Shown piece by piece: positions 1-7,418 of a stretch of 12,443 bases of DNA. The first letter of the stretch is position 1. Each line of letters begins with the position of its first letter. The position numbers and the translations under genes are program-made. Origin of the DNA: CAYMAX01 sp964388595. GTDB taxonomy: Bacteria > Bacteroidota > Bacteroidia > Bacteroidales > UBA932. The notes under the pieces were generated by a model, which searched no databases, was not told the DNA's origin, and saw nothing but the letters and a program-made list of their open reading frames with translations. The stretch is from positions 1 to 12,443 of the forward strand of contig CAYMAX010000038.1 of NCBI GenBank assembly GCA_964388595.1. The letters run 5' to 3'.

Positions 1-373
1 GAGGTTCAAGCCCCTTTTCCTTTGCTATTGAAGCCTTGGTCTTTCTCTTGGGACGATATGGTAGATACAAATCTTCAAGAGTGACAGAGTCGATACATTC
101 CATAATGCTCTTCCGGAGTTCAGGGGTCAATTTCCCCTGTTCTGTAATCGACTCGAGTATGGAGCACTTACGTTTCCTGATCTCCTCAAATTTGAGAAAG
201 TAGTGTTTCACCTCCCCCACTTGTGACTCATCAAGACCTCCTGTTCTCTCTTTTCTATAACGCGAAATGAAAGGAATAGTCGCGCCATCTTCAAATAGCT
301 CTATACAATGTTCCACTTGCCATGGAGCTACAGAGAGTTTATTACTGATGACATCAATATATAATTTTTCCAT
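1..373 (-). CDS. tex: Tex, RNA-binding transcription accessory protein (N-terminal 124 aa, cut by window edge)
   Basis: This reading frame starts at an ATG at 373 and stays open to the window edge for 124 codons; the rest of the gene, normally about 700 aa in total, lies outside. The N-terminus begins MEKLYIDVIS and carries the Tex hallmarks TIPFISRYRKERTGGLDE (about residues 32-49) and LEDLYLPYRPKRKTKASIA (about 99-117), which belong to the helical N-terminal Tex domain. Full-length Tex proteins add a YqgF-like nuclease-fold domain, helix-hairpin-helix motifs and a C-terminal S1 RNA-binding domain, none of which is visible here. Tex is a cytoplasmic nucleic-acid-binding protein linked to transcription and RNA handling. 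It follows the chloride transporter gene by 11 nt on the same strand, so it probably shares its transcript. No clear Shine-Dalgarno is seen. The identification rests on recognised family motifs and is firm despite the truncation. Confidence 0.93.
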   Translation of the reverse strand, partial: MEKLYIDVISNKLSVAPWQVEHCIELFEDGATIPFISRYRKERTGGLDESQVGEVKHYFLKFEEIRKRKCSILESITEQGKLTPELRKSIMECIDSVTLEDLYLPYRPKRKTKASIAKEKGLEP

Positions 374-384
374 TTGAAATATTA

Positions 385-2160
385 TTATTCGTGGGAAACC
401 TGCTGGAGTTGTTTCCTGTATGAAGAGAATATCTTGGACTTCGACACAAATCCTATGTATTCACCATCAGGGGCCACAACGGGAAGATTCCAGGCGCCGG
501 TTTTTTCGAATTTATCCATCACACTCTCCATCTTCTCATCCTGTAATACCACCGCAGGCGCAGAACGCATCAAATTGTATGCATAAATGGAGTCATAACG
601 TTGAGTATCGAACATTATATCTCGTATATCATCGAGTGAGATATATCCCTGAAAGATGTTTCTAACATCAATTACGGGGAAAAGATTGCGTTTGGAGCGA
701 GCTACCACCTTGACAAGGTCTCCCAAGGTTTTGTTCATCTCGATAGAGATAAAATCTTTCTCTATAAGCTCTGATGTTTTAAGAAGGACGAGAACAGCCT
801 GATCACTGTCGTGAGTAAGCAAATCACCGCTTTTAGCCAAACGTTTGGAATATATCGAATATGGTTCGAAAGGATGTATTATCAGGTATGACACAGCAGA
901 GGTGATAATAAGGGGCATCAGAAGAGAATAACCACCTGTTATCTCAGCTATCAGGAATATCGCAGTCATAGGTGCCTGCATTACCCCCGCCATCAATCCT
1001 GCCATACCCACCATCACAAAGTTTTCTTCGGGAAGTGAATGAAAACCGCTTAAATTGATAACCCTTGCTAGGATAAAACCTGCAATACCGCCAACAATAA
1101 GGGTGGGGCCAAAAGTGCCTCCGACTCCCCCTCCTGCATTGGTAAGAGCCATAGCAACCACTTTAAAAAGAAGGACGGCAGCGAAAAAAATCGGGACAAA
1201 CCATTTCCTATCGAGGAGAGAACCGAAAATAGTTGAACCGACTCCGTCCATAGGTGTAGAATTCAGAAGATGTCCCAGGGAGGCATATCCTTCCCCATAC
1301 AAAGGGGGAAAGACAAATATTAATATTCCAAGCACAAGGGCACAAATCAACCATTTAGTATAGGGGTTGCTGATACTTTTCATCTTATCTTCGATAAAAA
1401 GCGTGGTACGGGTAAAATAAAGAGATACAAATCCACAAAGAACACCGAGAATAATGTAATATGGGATGTTACCCATAACAAATGTCTCAATATTGTTTAC
1501 AAAGGAGACATCCTTACCCATGAATATATATGAAATGGCAGTGGCTGTGACTGACGAGACAAGCAGTGGTATGATGGAAGACATCGATATGTTGAATATC
1601 AATATCTCAAGAGTAAACAGAATACCGGCCATGGGAGCTTTAAATATGCCTGCGACAGCACCTGCTGCACCACAACCAAGTAAAATAGTCATCTGCCTGT
1701 AAGAGAGATTAAGTGATTTGGCCACATTGGAGCCGATGGCTGCACCTGTATAGACAATAGGAGCCTCTGCTCCGACAGAACCGCCAAAACCAATAGTGAT
1801 TGAACTCGTGAGGATAGATGACCAGATATTATGTTTCTTGATGGAAGAATTATTCTTGGAGACAGCCTTAAGGACCTGCGTCACGCCATGACTTATGTCA
1901 TCTTTTACTAAATACTTGACTATCAGGAAGGAGAGGAACATACCTACTCCGGGATACAGGAGATAGATAAAACTGTCCATGGGACCATCTATCCAACCTC
2001 TTAGAAGTTGACCGATAAGGATAATAAGTTTTTTGAGAATAACTGCCGCAAAACCGCTCCCTGTCCCTACAAAAAAAGCAAGGATAAAAAGCATACGGCT
2101 TTCAGGTTGATTTTTAAGCCATTGTGCAAAATTAATCCTCTTCCTGTTCTTCTTCGGCAT
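385..2160 (-). CDS. CLC-family chloride channel/transporter with C-terminal CBS pair
   Basis: The protein (591 aa from the ATG at 2160) is an integral inner-membrane CLC anion transporter. The membrane domain covers about residues 22-430. The anion-path motif usually written G(K/R)EGP appears as GAEAP at 130-134 and keeps the gating glutamate (E132). The GxFxP motif is GTFGP (348-352), and PYSIYSKRL near 433-441 sits where the family's pore tyrosine is expected. Two CBS domains, which bind nucleotides in related proteins, follow at about 459-580. Two departures: the GSGIP motif is replaced by SHGVTQVL (90-97), and the residue aligning with the proton glutamate E203 of E. coli ClC is I186 (after LFTLE). 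The frame stays open upstream to an ATG at 2268, but that extension lies inside the neighbouring gene's acidic tail and looks non-native, so 2160 is preferred. The gene overlaps its upstream neighbour by 29 nt and precedes tex by 11 nt. Confidence 0.9.
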   Translation of the reverse strand: MPKKNRKRINFAQWLKNQPESRMLFILAFFVGTGSGFAAVILKKLIILIGQLLRGWIDGPMDSFIYLLYPGVGMFLSFLIVKYLVKDDISHGVTQVLKAVSKNNSSIKKHNIWSSILTSSITIGFGGSVGAEAPIVYTGAAIGSNVAKSLNLSYRQMTILLGCGAAGAVAGIFKAPMAGILFTLEILIFNISMSSIIPLLVSSVTATAISYIFMGKDVSFVNNIETFVMGNIPYYIILGVLCGFVSLYFTRTTLFIEDKMKSISNPYTKWLICALVLGILIFVFPPLYGEGYASLGHLLNSTPMDGVGSTIFGSLLDRKWFVPIFFAAVLLFKVVAMALTNAGGGVGGTFGPTLIVGGIAGFILARVINLSGFHSLPEENFVMVGMAGLMAGVMQAPMTAIFLIAEITGGYSLLMPLIITSAVSYLIIHPFEPYSIYSKRLAKSGDLLTHDSDQAVLVLLKTSELIEKDFISIEMNKTLGDLVKVVARSKRNLFPVIDVRNIFQGYISLDDIRDIMFDTQRYDSIYAYNLMRSAPAVVLQDEKMESVMDKFEKTGAWNLPVVAPDGEYIGFVSKSKIFSSYRKQLQQVSHE

Positions 2161-2503
2161 TGAAAGTGTTTTCAGTTCCTTCTTCAGGGAATACGTCATC
2201 CCCTCCGTTATCATCCTCATTGGGGACATCCTCGTTGAAAATGCCGTTTTCGGCCTCATCGTAGTCATCCACTTTCACTGTAATCTTAACAAGATATATC
2301 GCGTCGGGAACTTCTAAAGGAACTGCATAGAAAAATGAACCATCAGGCTTATCCACTTTAAGGATATCTCCCATATAGTCAGCATAACCTCTTGGATATA
2401 CTTCTTTAAATGCGGCCAACAATTCGGGCTGCATATTCTCGTAGCTGATTACTGCTCTCTTCTTCTGATCCGGAGCAGGTGTTTTCTTTTCAATCTTGCT
2501 CAT
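2132..2503 (-). CDS. Small conserved Bacteroidales protein with acidic tail, function unknown
   Basis: This 123-aa soluble protein has three visible parts: a lysine-rich N-terminus (about 1-16), a compact core (about 17-78) containing KKRAVISYENM, YPRGYADYMGDI and DAIYLVKITVKV, and a strongly acidic, low-complexity tail in which 21 of residues 79-123 are Asp or Glu. There is no signal peptide, membrane segment or catalytic motif that I recognise. From memory, similar short proteins with the same core are widespread in Bacteroidales and lack an assigned function; this could not be searched here. The gene lies 80 nt downstream of argS and its last 29 nt overlap the start of the chloride transporter gene, which suggests translational coupling. 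The acidic tail could bind cations or basic proteins, but that is only inference. The protein-like core supports it as a real gene. Confidence 0.82.
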   Translation of the reverse strand: MSKIEKKTPAPDQKKRAVISYENMQPELLAAFKEVYPRGYADYMGDILKVDKPDGSFFYAVPLEVPDAIYLVKITVKVDDYDEAENGIFNEDVPNEDDNGGDDVFPEEGTENTFNAEEEQEED

Positions 2504-2521
2504 AGTACTGCCTTTGAAATA

Positions 2522-2564
2522 TTCTTGTGCAATAATAGTGCTTTTTTTATCAAAAGCACAAGAA
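2522..2564 (-). repeat. Nested inverted repeats between argS and the small acidic-tailed gene
   Basis: Two perfect dyads share a segment. TTCTTGTGC at 2522-2530 pairs with GCACAAGAA at 2556-2564 (9 bp, 25-nt loop). GTGCTTTT at 2538-2545 pairs with AAAAGCAC at 2552-2559 (8 bp, 6-nt loop). Bases 2556-2559 take part in both, so the two hairpins exclude each other in full form. Homopolymer T tracts precede the structure on the minus strand, directly after the argS stop. No T run follows either stem in either direction, so it does not look like a standard intrinsic terminator. A role in RNA stability or attenuation is possible but unproven. Confidence 0.6.
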
Positions 2565-2583
2565 AAAAAAGAAAAAAATGAGA

Positions 2584-4365
2584 TTACATCCTTTCAGGAA
2601 GAGTGATTCCCAAAATGAGCATAGCTTTGGTCAAAACTTTGGCTATAATATCAAGCAATAAAAGTCTTTCACCCATCACAGCATGATTACTCTCTTTGAG
2701 AATGGGCACATCGTGATAATACTGATTGAACTCTTTGGCCAAGTCATATGCATAGTTGGCTATAAGAGATGGGGAATGGGCCTCCCCCGCTTCGTGAATC
2801 TTATCAGGGAAAGAATTGAGAATTTTAATGATGCTGATCTCTTTTGGAAGAAATACTACATCAGGGCTGTGAACCGCTTTATAATTGGACTCGTCTGCCT
2901 TTCTAAGAATTGATTTGATACGGGCGTAGGTATATTGGATAAAAGGTCCTGTATTTCCGTTAAAGTCGATTGATTCCTTGGGGTTGAAGAGCATCGTCTT
3001 GCGGGGATCGACCTTAATCATAAAATATTTCAGTGCACCAAGACCTATCATTCTAAACAATTCATCTTGTTGTTTAGAGTCCATATCATCTATCTTACCA
3101 AGTTCTGTAGATGTCTCTTTGGCAGTATTGTACATCTGTTCGAGAAGGTCATCTGCATCGACGACTGTGCCTTCCCTTGACTTCATTTTCCCCTCAGGAA
3201 GCTCCACCATGCCGTATGAGAGATGGTAGATACTGTCTGCCCAATCGAAACCGAGTTTTTTGAGAACGAGCTTGAGCACTTGAAAATGATAATTCTGCTC
3301 GTTGCCCACGACATAAATATGCTCGTCAAAATGATACTTTTTGTATCGCTGTTCTGCAGTACCGATGTCTTGTGTCATATAGACAGAAGTACCATCGCTC
3401 CTGAGCAACAGTTTCTTATCAAGACCGTCTGCAGTAAGGTCACACCACACTGACCCATCGGGGTGTCTTTCGAAAACACCTTTTTCAAGTCCCTGATTGA
3501 CAAGAGATTTACCTAAGAGATACGTTTGAGATTCATAGTATGTCTCATCAAATGAGATACCGAGGTTGCGGTAAGTCTCATCAAAACCAAGATATACCCA
3601 GCCATTCATCTTTTTCCAAAGATTGACCACATCAGGGTCTCCCTGTTCCCATTTTAGAAGCATCTGCTGTGCTTCTTTCTGTATAGGAGCATTCTTGGAA
3701 GCCTCTTCTTCGCTCATCCCCTGCGCCATCAATTCTTTGACCTCCTGTTTAAAAAGGTCATTGAAAAGAACATAATAGTCACCTACCAGATGATCGCCCT
3801 TTTTACCTGAAGACTCAGGGGTCTCGCCATTGCCCTTTTTAAGCCAAGCTATCATAGATTTGCAAATATGAATGCCTCTGTCATTGACAAGATTGACCTT
3901 AACGACTTTATGGCCATTAGCACTCAGAAGAGTAGCCACAGACCACCCAAGGAGGTTATTGCGAATATGTCCCAGATGAAGCGGTTTATTGGTGTTGGGA
4001 GATGAAAATTCGACCAATATGGTCTTACCTGTAGGTGAAGCCTGACCATAATCGGGAGTCTTGACTATTTCATAGAAAACCTCATTCCAAAATGAAGCGG
4101 AGAATTTGATGTTCAGAAATCCTTTGACTACTCCAAATGATTCAATCTCAGGAGTATGCTCTTTCAGATACTCTCCTACTTGGATGCCTGTCTCTTCAGG
4201 AGATTTTTTGCTCAATCTCAGAAACGGGAACATCACTGCAGTCACATCTGCATCAAATTCCTTGCGGGTAGCTTGTACTTGAATGGGTAAATTAGCCGCA
4301 GAAGCCCCGTAAAGGGCTTCTACTGCTAATTTTATCTTTTGTGAAATGAAGAATTCCTGATCCAT
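2584..4365 (-). CDS. argS: Arginine--tRNA ligase
   Basis: Cytoplasmic class I aminoacyl-tRNA synthetase (593 aa) that charges tRNA-Arg with arginine using ATP (EC 6.1.1.19). The N-terminal ArgS-specific add-on domain covers about residues 1-100. The HIGH signature is HLGH at 130-133, in the context SSPNTNKPLHLGHIRNN. The KMSKS-like loop is KMKSREG at 393-399, followed by VVDADDLLEQM. The C-terminal helical DALR-type anticodon-binding domain is recognisable near residues 470-593 (AYDLAKEFNQYYHDVPIL) and the protein ends in the typical LPERM. Length and motif order match intact bacterial ArgS. The gene follows dcp by only 13 nt, and its ATG lies in a predicted small hairpin, so translation may be coupled to dcp. 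No frameshift or missing catalytic motif is seen. Confidence 0.97.
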   Translation of the reverse strand: MDQEFFISQKIKLAVEALYGASAANLPIQVQATRKEFDADVTAVMFPFLRLSKKSPEETGIQVGEYLKEHTPEIESFGVVKGFLNIKFSASFWNEVFYEIVKTPDYGQASPTGKTILVEFSSPNTNKPLHLGHIRNNLLGWSVATLLSANGHKVVKVNLVNDRGIHICKSMIAWLKKGNGETPESSGKKGDHLVGDYYVLFNDLFKQEVKELMAQGMSEEEASKNAPIQKEAQQMLLKWEQGDPDVVNLWKKMNGWVYLGFDETYRNLGISFDETYYESQTYLLGKSLVNQGLEKGVFERHPDGSVWCDLTADGLDKKLLLRSDGTSVYMTQDIGTAEQRYKKYHFDEHIYVVGNEQNYHFQVLKLVLKKLGFDWADSIYHLSYGMVELPEGKMKSREGTVVDADDLLEQMYNTAKETSTELGKIDDMDSKQQDELFRMIGLGALKYFMIKVDPRKTMLFNPKESIDFNGNTGPFIQYTYARIKSILRKADESNYKAVHSPDVVFLPKEISIIKILNSFPDKIHEAGEAHSPSLIANYAYDLAKEFNQYYHDVPILKESNHAVMGERLLLLDIIAKVLTKAMLILGITLPERM

Positions 4366-4374
4366 CGTATGGAT
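4360..4374 (-). promoter_or_regulatory. Hairpin holding the argS start codon
   Basis: ATCCAT at 4360-4365 and ATGGAT at 4369-4374 form a perfect 6-bp inverted repeat around a 3-nt loop. In the minus-strand mRNA this is AUCCAU-ACG-AUGGAU, and the AUG in the second arm is the argS start codon (4365-4363). The dcp stop codon lies at 4381-4379, so a ribosome terminating on dcp would cover part of the first arm. The dyad is seen directly; a regulatory effect is inference. Confidence 0.45.
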
Positions 4375-4378
4375 TATT

Positions 4379-6475
4379 TTATTTTAAACCTCTGTTTTTC
4401 AATAATGGTTCGATTCCTGGTTCTTTCCCACGGAAATTGACATAAAGCTTCATTGCTTCATCATCACCTCCGCGTTCCAAAATCTCTTTTCTAAATTTGG
4501 TAGCTACAGTCTGATTGAAGATGTCTCCTGTCTCTTGGAAAGCTTCATAGGCATCTGCATCAAGAACTTCAGCCCAAATGTAGCTGTAATATCCTGCTGT
4601 GTAACCACCACAGAACACATGGCTGAAATAGGTACTTCTGTATCTGGGAGGAATCTGAGAGATGAGCCCTCTGTCTGAAAGGACTTTTGCTTCAAAGTCA
4701 GTAACATTCATCTCAAGAGGAATAGTCTTGAGAATGTGATAATCCATATCGAGAAGAGAAGCAGCAAGATATTCAGTGGTAGCAAAACCTTGTCCGTATT
4801 TACTTGATTTGTCTATCTTTTCGATAAGTTCGGCCGGAATCACCTCTCCTGTTTTATAATGCTTGGCATATACTTTCAGAACTTCAGGTTCGAATACCCA
4901 GTGTTCCATAATCTGTGAGGGAAGCTCCACAAAGTCTCTTTCGACACCTGCATTGCCGATATATCTGATGTTTTGAAGAAGAGCCTGAAGAGCATGCCCG
5001 AATTCGTGGAAGAATGTTTCGGTCTCATCTGCACTCAGAAGAGCGGGGACATCACCTGTACCACGGGTGAAATTACCAACTATAGTAACAATGGGAGCCA
5101 CTCTCTTACCATCCTTATAATGTTCTTCACGATAGCCACCGCACCAAGCACCGCCACTCTTTCTTCCCGGACGGGCGAACATATCCATAAATATGATACC
5201 GAGGTGGGAGCCATCTGCATCTTTACATTCAAAAGCCTGAGCCTCAGGATGGGGAACAGGAACATTGTCGAGTTGAGTAAATGTAATGCCATATAGTTTG
5301 TTGGCAACATAGAAGATACCTTCACGTACATTTTCAAATTGGAAATAAGGTCTGAGTTGGTCATCTGAAAGACCATATTTGCTGTTAAGAGATTTATCGA
5401 AATAATATCTCCAGTCAGAAGCTTTCAATTCCCCTTTGACACCATCTTTACGAGCCAAAGCAGTCATATCTTTGAGTTCGAGCTTGGCAACTCTGAGAGC
5501 TGGAGTCCAAAGCTGGTCAAGAAGATTGTAAACAGCTTCTGGTGTCTTTGCCATTCTGTCAACGAGAACATATTGTGCAAAATCTTCATATCCAAGTATT
5601 TTGGCTTTCTGAAGACGAAGGTCGATGAGTTGCATGACGTTGGCCTTATTGTCCTGTTCATTGCCGTTGTTACATCTATTGAGGTATGCATTTAGCATCT
5701 GTTCTCTCAGTTGTCCGTTATCAGCGCACTGAAGGAATGGCATAATGCTCGGATTGTCAAGGCCGAATACCCATTTGCCTTCGAGCCCTTTGGATTGTGC
5801 TCTGCCTGCAGCCTCTGATATTTGGGCGGGAGTGAGACCGGCAAGGTCTTTTTCATTATCTATGACTAAAGTATAAGCAGCAGTCTCTTTAAGAAGATTC
5901 TGACCATATAGAAGATGGAGTTCAGATATCTTGCTGTTTATCTTTTTGAGTTCTTCTTTTTTGTCAGCAGGCAAAGTAGCACCCTGTCTCTCGTATGACT
6001 TGTAAGTCTCTGTAAGAAGCCTCATCTGGTCAGGTTCAAGTCCGAGAGTCTCTCTGGCGTCGTAAACTGCCTTTACTCTTTCAAAGAGTTTCTCATTGAG
6101 ACTGATTTCATTGAAATGGCGGCTTTCTATGGGAGACAAGAATGTCTCAATGGCCATAATTTCATCTGAAGAGTTGATGGAGCTTTCACTGCTGAGTACA
6201 GCAGATACATTGCTGTAGAGTTCACCTGAATTGGTGAGAGCCACTATCGTGTTCTCGAAAGTGGGAGCTTCGGGATTGTTGATGATAGCGTCGATTTCTT
6301 TCTGATGAACATCGAGTGCCTCAAGGATGGCAGGTTGATAATGTTCAATTTTGATTTTGTCAAAAGGGGGAATCCCAAAAGGGGTATCCCACTGTTCAAG
6401 TAGAGGATTGGTATTACAAGATGTGAGCATAAAAAAAGAAACTGTAGCGACTACAGATATTATGAGTTGTTTCAT
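4379..6475 (-). CDS. dcp: M3-family peptidyl-dipeptidase (Dcp type), predicted lipoprotein
   Basis: Zinc metallopeptidase of family M3 (698 aa), most like peptidyl-dipeptidase Dcp (EC 3.4.15.5), which removes dipeptides from the C-termini of oligopeptides. The zinc motif HEFGH is at 490-494; H490 and H494 are the expected ligands, E491 the catalytic base, and E517 in DFVELPSQ the third ligand. Other family blocks include DMFARPGRKSGGAWCGGY (about 431-448) and PPRYRSTYFSHVFCGGYTAGYYS near the C-terminus. The N-terminus is a lipoprotein signal peptide with lipobox LTSC, giving Cys20 as the lipidation site, so the enzyme probably sits in the envelope rather than the cytoplasm as E. coli Dcp does. 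It follows rpoD by 26 nt and precedes argS by 13 nt. Oligopeptidase A is the alternative within the family. Confidence 0.93.
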   Translation of the reverse strand: MKQLIISVVATVSFFMLTSCNTNPLLEQWDTPFGIPPFDKIKIEHYQPAILEALDVHQKEIDAIINNPEAPTFENTIVALTNSGELYSNVSAVLSSESSINSSDEIMAIETFLSPIESRHFNEISLNEKLFERVKAVYDARETLGLEPDQMRLLTETYKSYERQGATLPADKKEELKKINSKISELHLLYGQNLLKETAAYTLVIDNEKDLAGLTPAQISEAAGRAQSKGLEGKWVFGLDNPSIMPFLQCADNGQLREQMLNAYLNRCNNGNEQDNKANVMQLIDLRLQKAKILGYEDFAQYVLVDRMAKTPEAVYNLLDQLWTPALRVAKLELKDMTALARKDGVKGELKASDWRYYFDKSLNSKYGLSDDQLRPYFQFENVREGIFYVANKLYGITFTQLDNVPVPHPEAQAFECKDADGSHLGIIFMDMFARPGRKSGGAWCGGYREEHYKDGKRVAPIVTIVGNFTRGTGDVPALLSADETETFFHEFGHALQALLQNIRYIGNAGVERDFVELPSQIMEHWVFEPEVLKVYAKHYKTGEVIPAELIEKIDKSSKYGQGFATTEYLAASLLDMDYHILKTIPLEMNVTDFEAKVLSDRGLISQIPPRYRSTYFSHVFCGGYTAGYYSYIWAEVLDADAYEAFQETGDIFNQTVATKFRKEILERGGDDEAMKLYVNFRGKEPGIEPLLKNRGLK

Positions 6476-6501
6476 ACGGTATTTGATTGGTTAATAAAGT
6501 C

Positions 6502-7362
6502 TTATCCGAGATAGCTTTTAAGCAGCTTGCTGCGATTGCTGTGTCTGAGCCTGCGAATGGCCTTCTCCTTAATCTGTCTCACTCTTTCGCGGGTGAGCCC
6601 AAACTTCTCTCCTATTTCTTCAAGAGTCATCTCTGAGGTGCCAATCCCGAAAAAGTCTTTCACAATATCTCTTTCCCTCTCAGTAAGAGTAGATAAGGCA
6701 CGCTCTATCTCTTTATTCAGCGATTCATTTACAAGACCTTTATCTGCATTGGGAGAGTCATTATTGACAAGAACATCAAGAAGACTATTGTCCTCACCAT
6801 CCACGAATGGAGCATCGACAGAAACATGTCTTCCCGACACTCGGAGAGTATCTGCTATTTTTTCACGAGGAATATCAAGAATCTCTGCAAGTTCATCTGC
6901 AGAGGGCATTCTCTCATTTTCCTGTTCGAATTTGGAAAGAGCTTTGTTGATTTTATTGAGAGAGCCTACCTGATTAAGTGGCAGTCTGACTATACGGGAC
7001 TGCTCGGCAAGAGCTTGAAGAATAGACTGTCTTATCCACCAAACAGCATAGGAGATGAACTTAAATCCACGAGTTTCATCAAATTTCTCAGCAGCTTTTA
7101 TAAGTCCAAGATTACCTTCATTGATAAGGTCAGGAAGACTAAGCCCCTGATTCTGATATTGTTTAGCAACAGATACGACGAAGCGAAGATTAGCTCTCGT
7201 AAGCTTCTCAAGGGCTTCTTGATCACCCTTTCTGATACGCTGAGCCAATTCCACTTCATCTTCAACTGTGATAAGTTCCTCTCTTCCTATCTCTTGCAAA
7301 TACTTATCAAGGGAAGCACTCTCCCTGTTGGTTATGGATTTTGTAATCTTTAGCTGTCTCAT
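6502..7362 (-). CDS. rpoD: Primary RNA polymerase sigma factor (Bacteroidota sigma-A type)
   Basis: Housekeeping sigma factor that directs RNA polymerase to promoters. At 286 aa it lacks the long N-terminal region 1.1 of E. coli sigma-70, as is normal for the primary sigma of Bacteroidota. Region 1.2 is at about residues 16-50 (SLDKYLQEIGREELITVEDE), region 2 at about 57-127 with the promoter-opening helix FKFISYAVWWIRQSI, region 3 at about 128-205, and region 4 at about 215-280 with the -35-type helix-turn-helix MTLEEIGEKFGLTRERVRQI. Core-binding and DNA-binding segments are all intact. The gene has a -7-like box in the 56-nt spacer upstream and is followed by dcp after 26 nt. Its product is expected to recognise the TTTG / TAnnTTTG elements seen elsewhere in this window. 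Confidence 0.96.
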   Translation of the reverse strand: MRQLKITKSITNRESASLDKYLQEIGREELITVEDEVELAQRIRKGDQEALEKLTRANLRFVVSVAKQYQNQGLSLPDLINEGNLGLIKAAEKFDETRGFKFISYAVWWIRQSILQALAEQSRIVRLPLNQVGSLNKINKALSKFEQENERMPSADELAEILDIPREKIADTLRVSGRHVSVDAPFVDGEDNSLLDVLVNNDSPNADKGLVNESLNKEIERALSTLTERERDIVKDFFGIGTSEMTLEEIGEKFGLTRERVRQIKEKAIRRLRHSNRSKLLKSYLG

Positions 7363-7378
7363 AAAAAACGATTGGGCG

Positions 7379-7386
7379 CAAATATA
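7379..7386 (-). promoter_or_regulatory. Predicted rpoD -7 element (TATATTTG)
   Basis: The minus strand of the AT-rich spacer between htrA and rpoD contains TATATTTG, an exact match to the Bacteroides -7 consensus TAnnTTTG. It would place the transcript start roughly 10 nt before the rpoD ATG at 7362. No good TTTG -33 element is found 19-21 nt upstream, so the promoter call is moderate. It would give rpoD expression independent of the htrA promoter. Confidence 0.5.
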
Positions 7387-7418
7387 GCAATTTTTATTAA
7401 AACTTTTATAAAAATCTG

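Noticed and set aside
2161..2268. Longer start for the CLC gene at 2268, adding 36 residues.
   Set aside because: The extension lies over the acidic tail of the upstream gene, is rich in Met, Thr and Arg, and does not resemble a CLC N-terminus. MPKKNRKRINFAQW at 2160 is a natural start.
2538..2564. Intrinsic terminator after argS.
   Set aside because: The stems are good, but neither is followed by a T run in the direction of transcription; the T tracts come before them.
6527..7353. Long open frames opposite rpoD (148 and 175 codons).
   Set aside because: They are antisense shadows of a strongly conserved sigma-factor gene, with biased composition and no recognisable domain.
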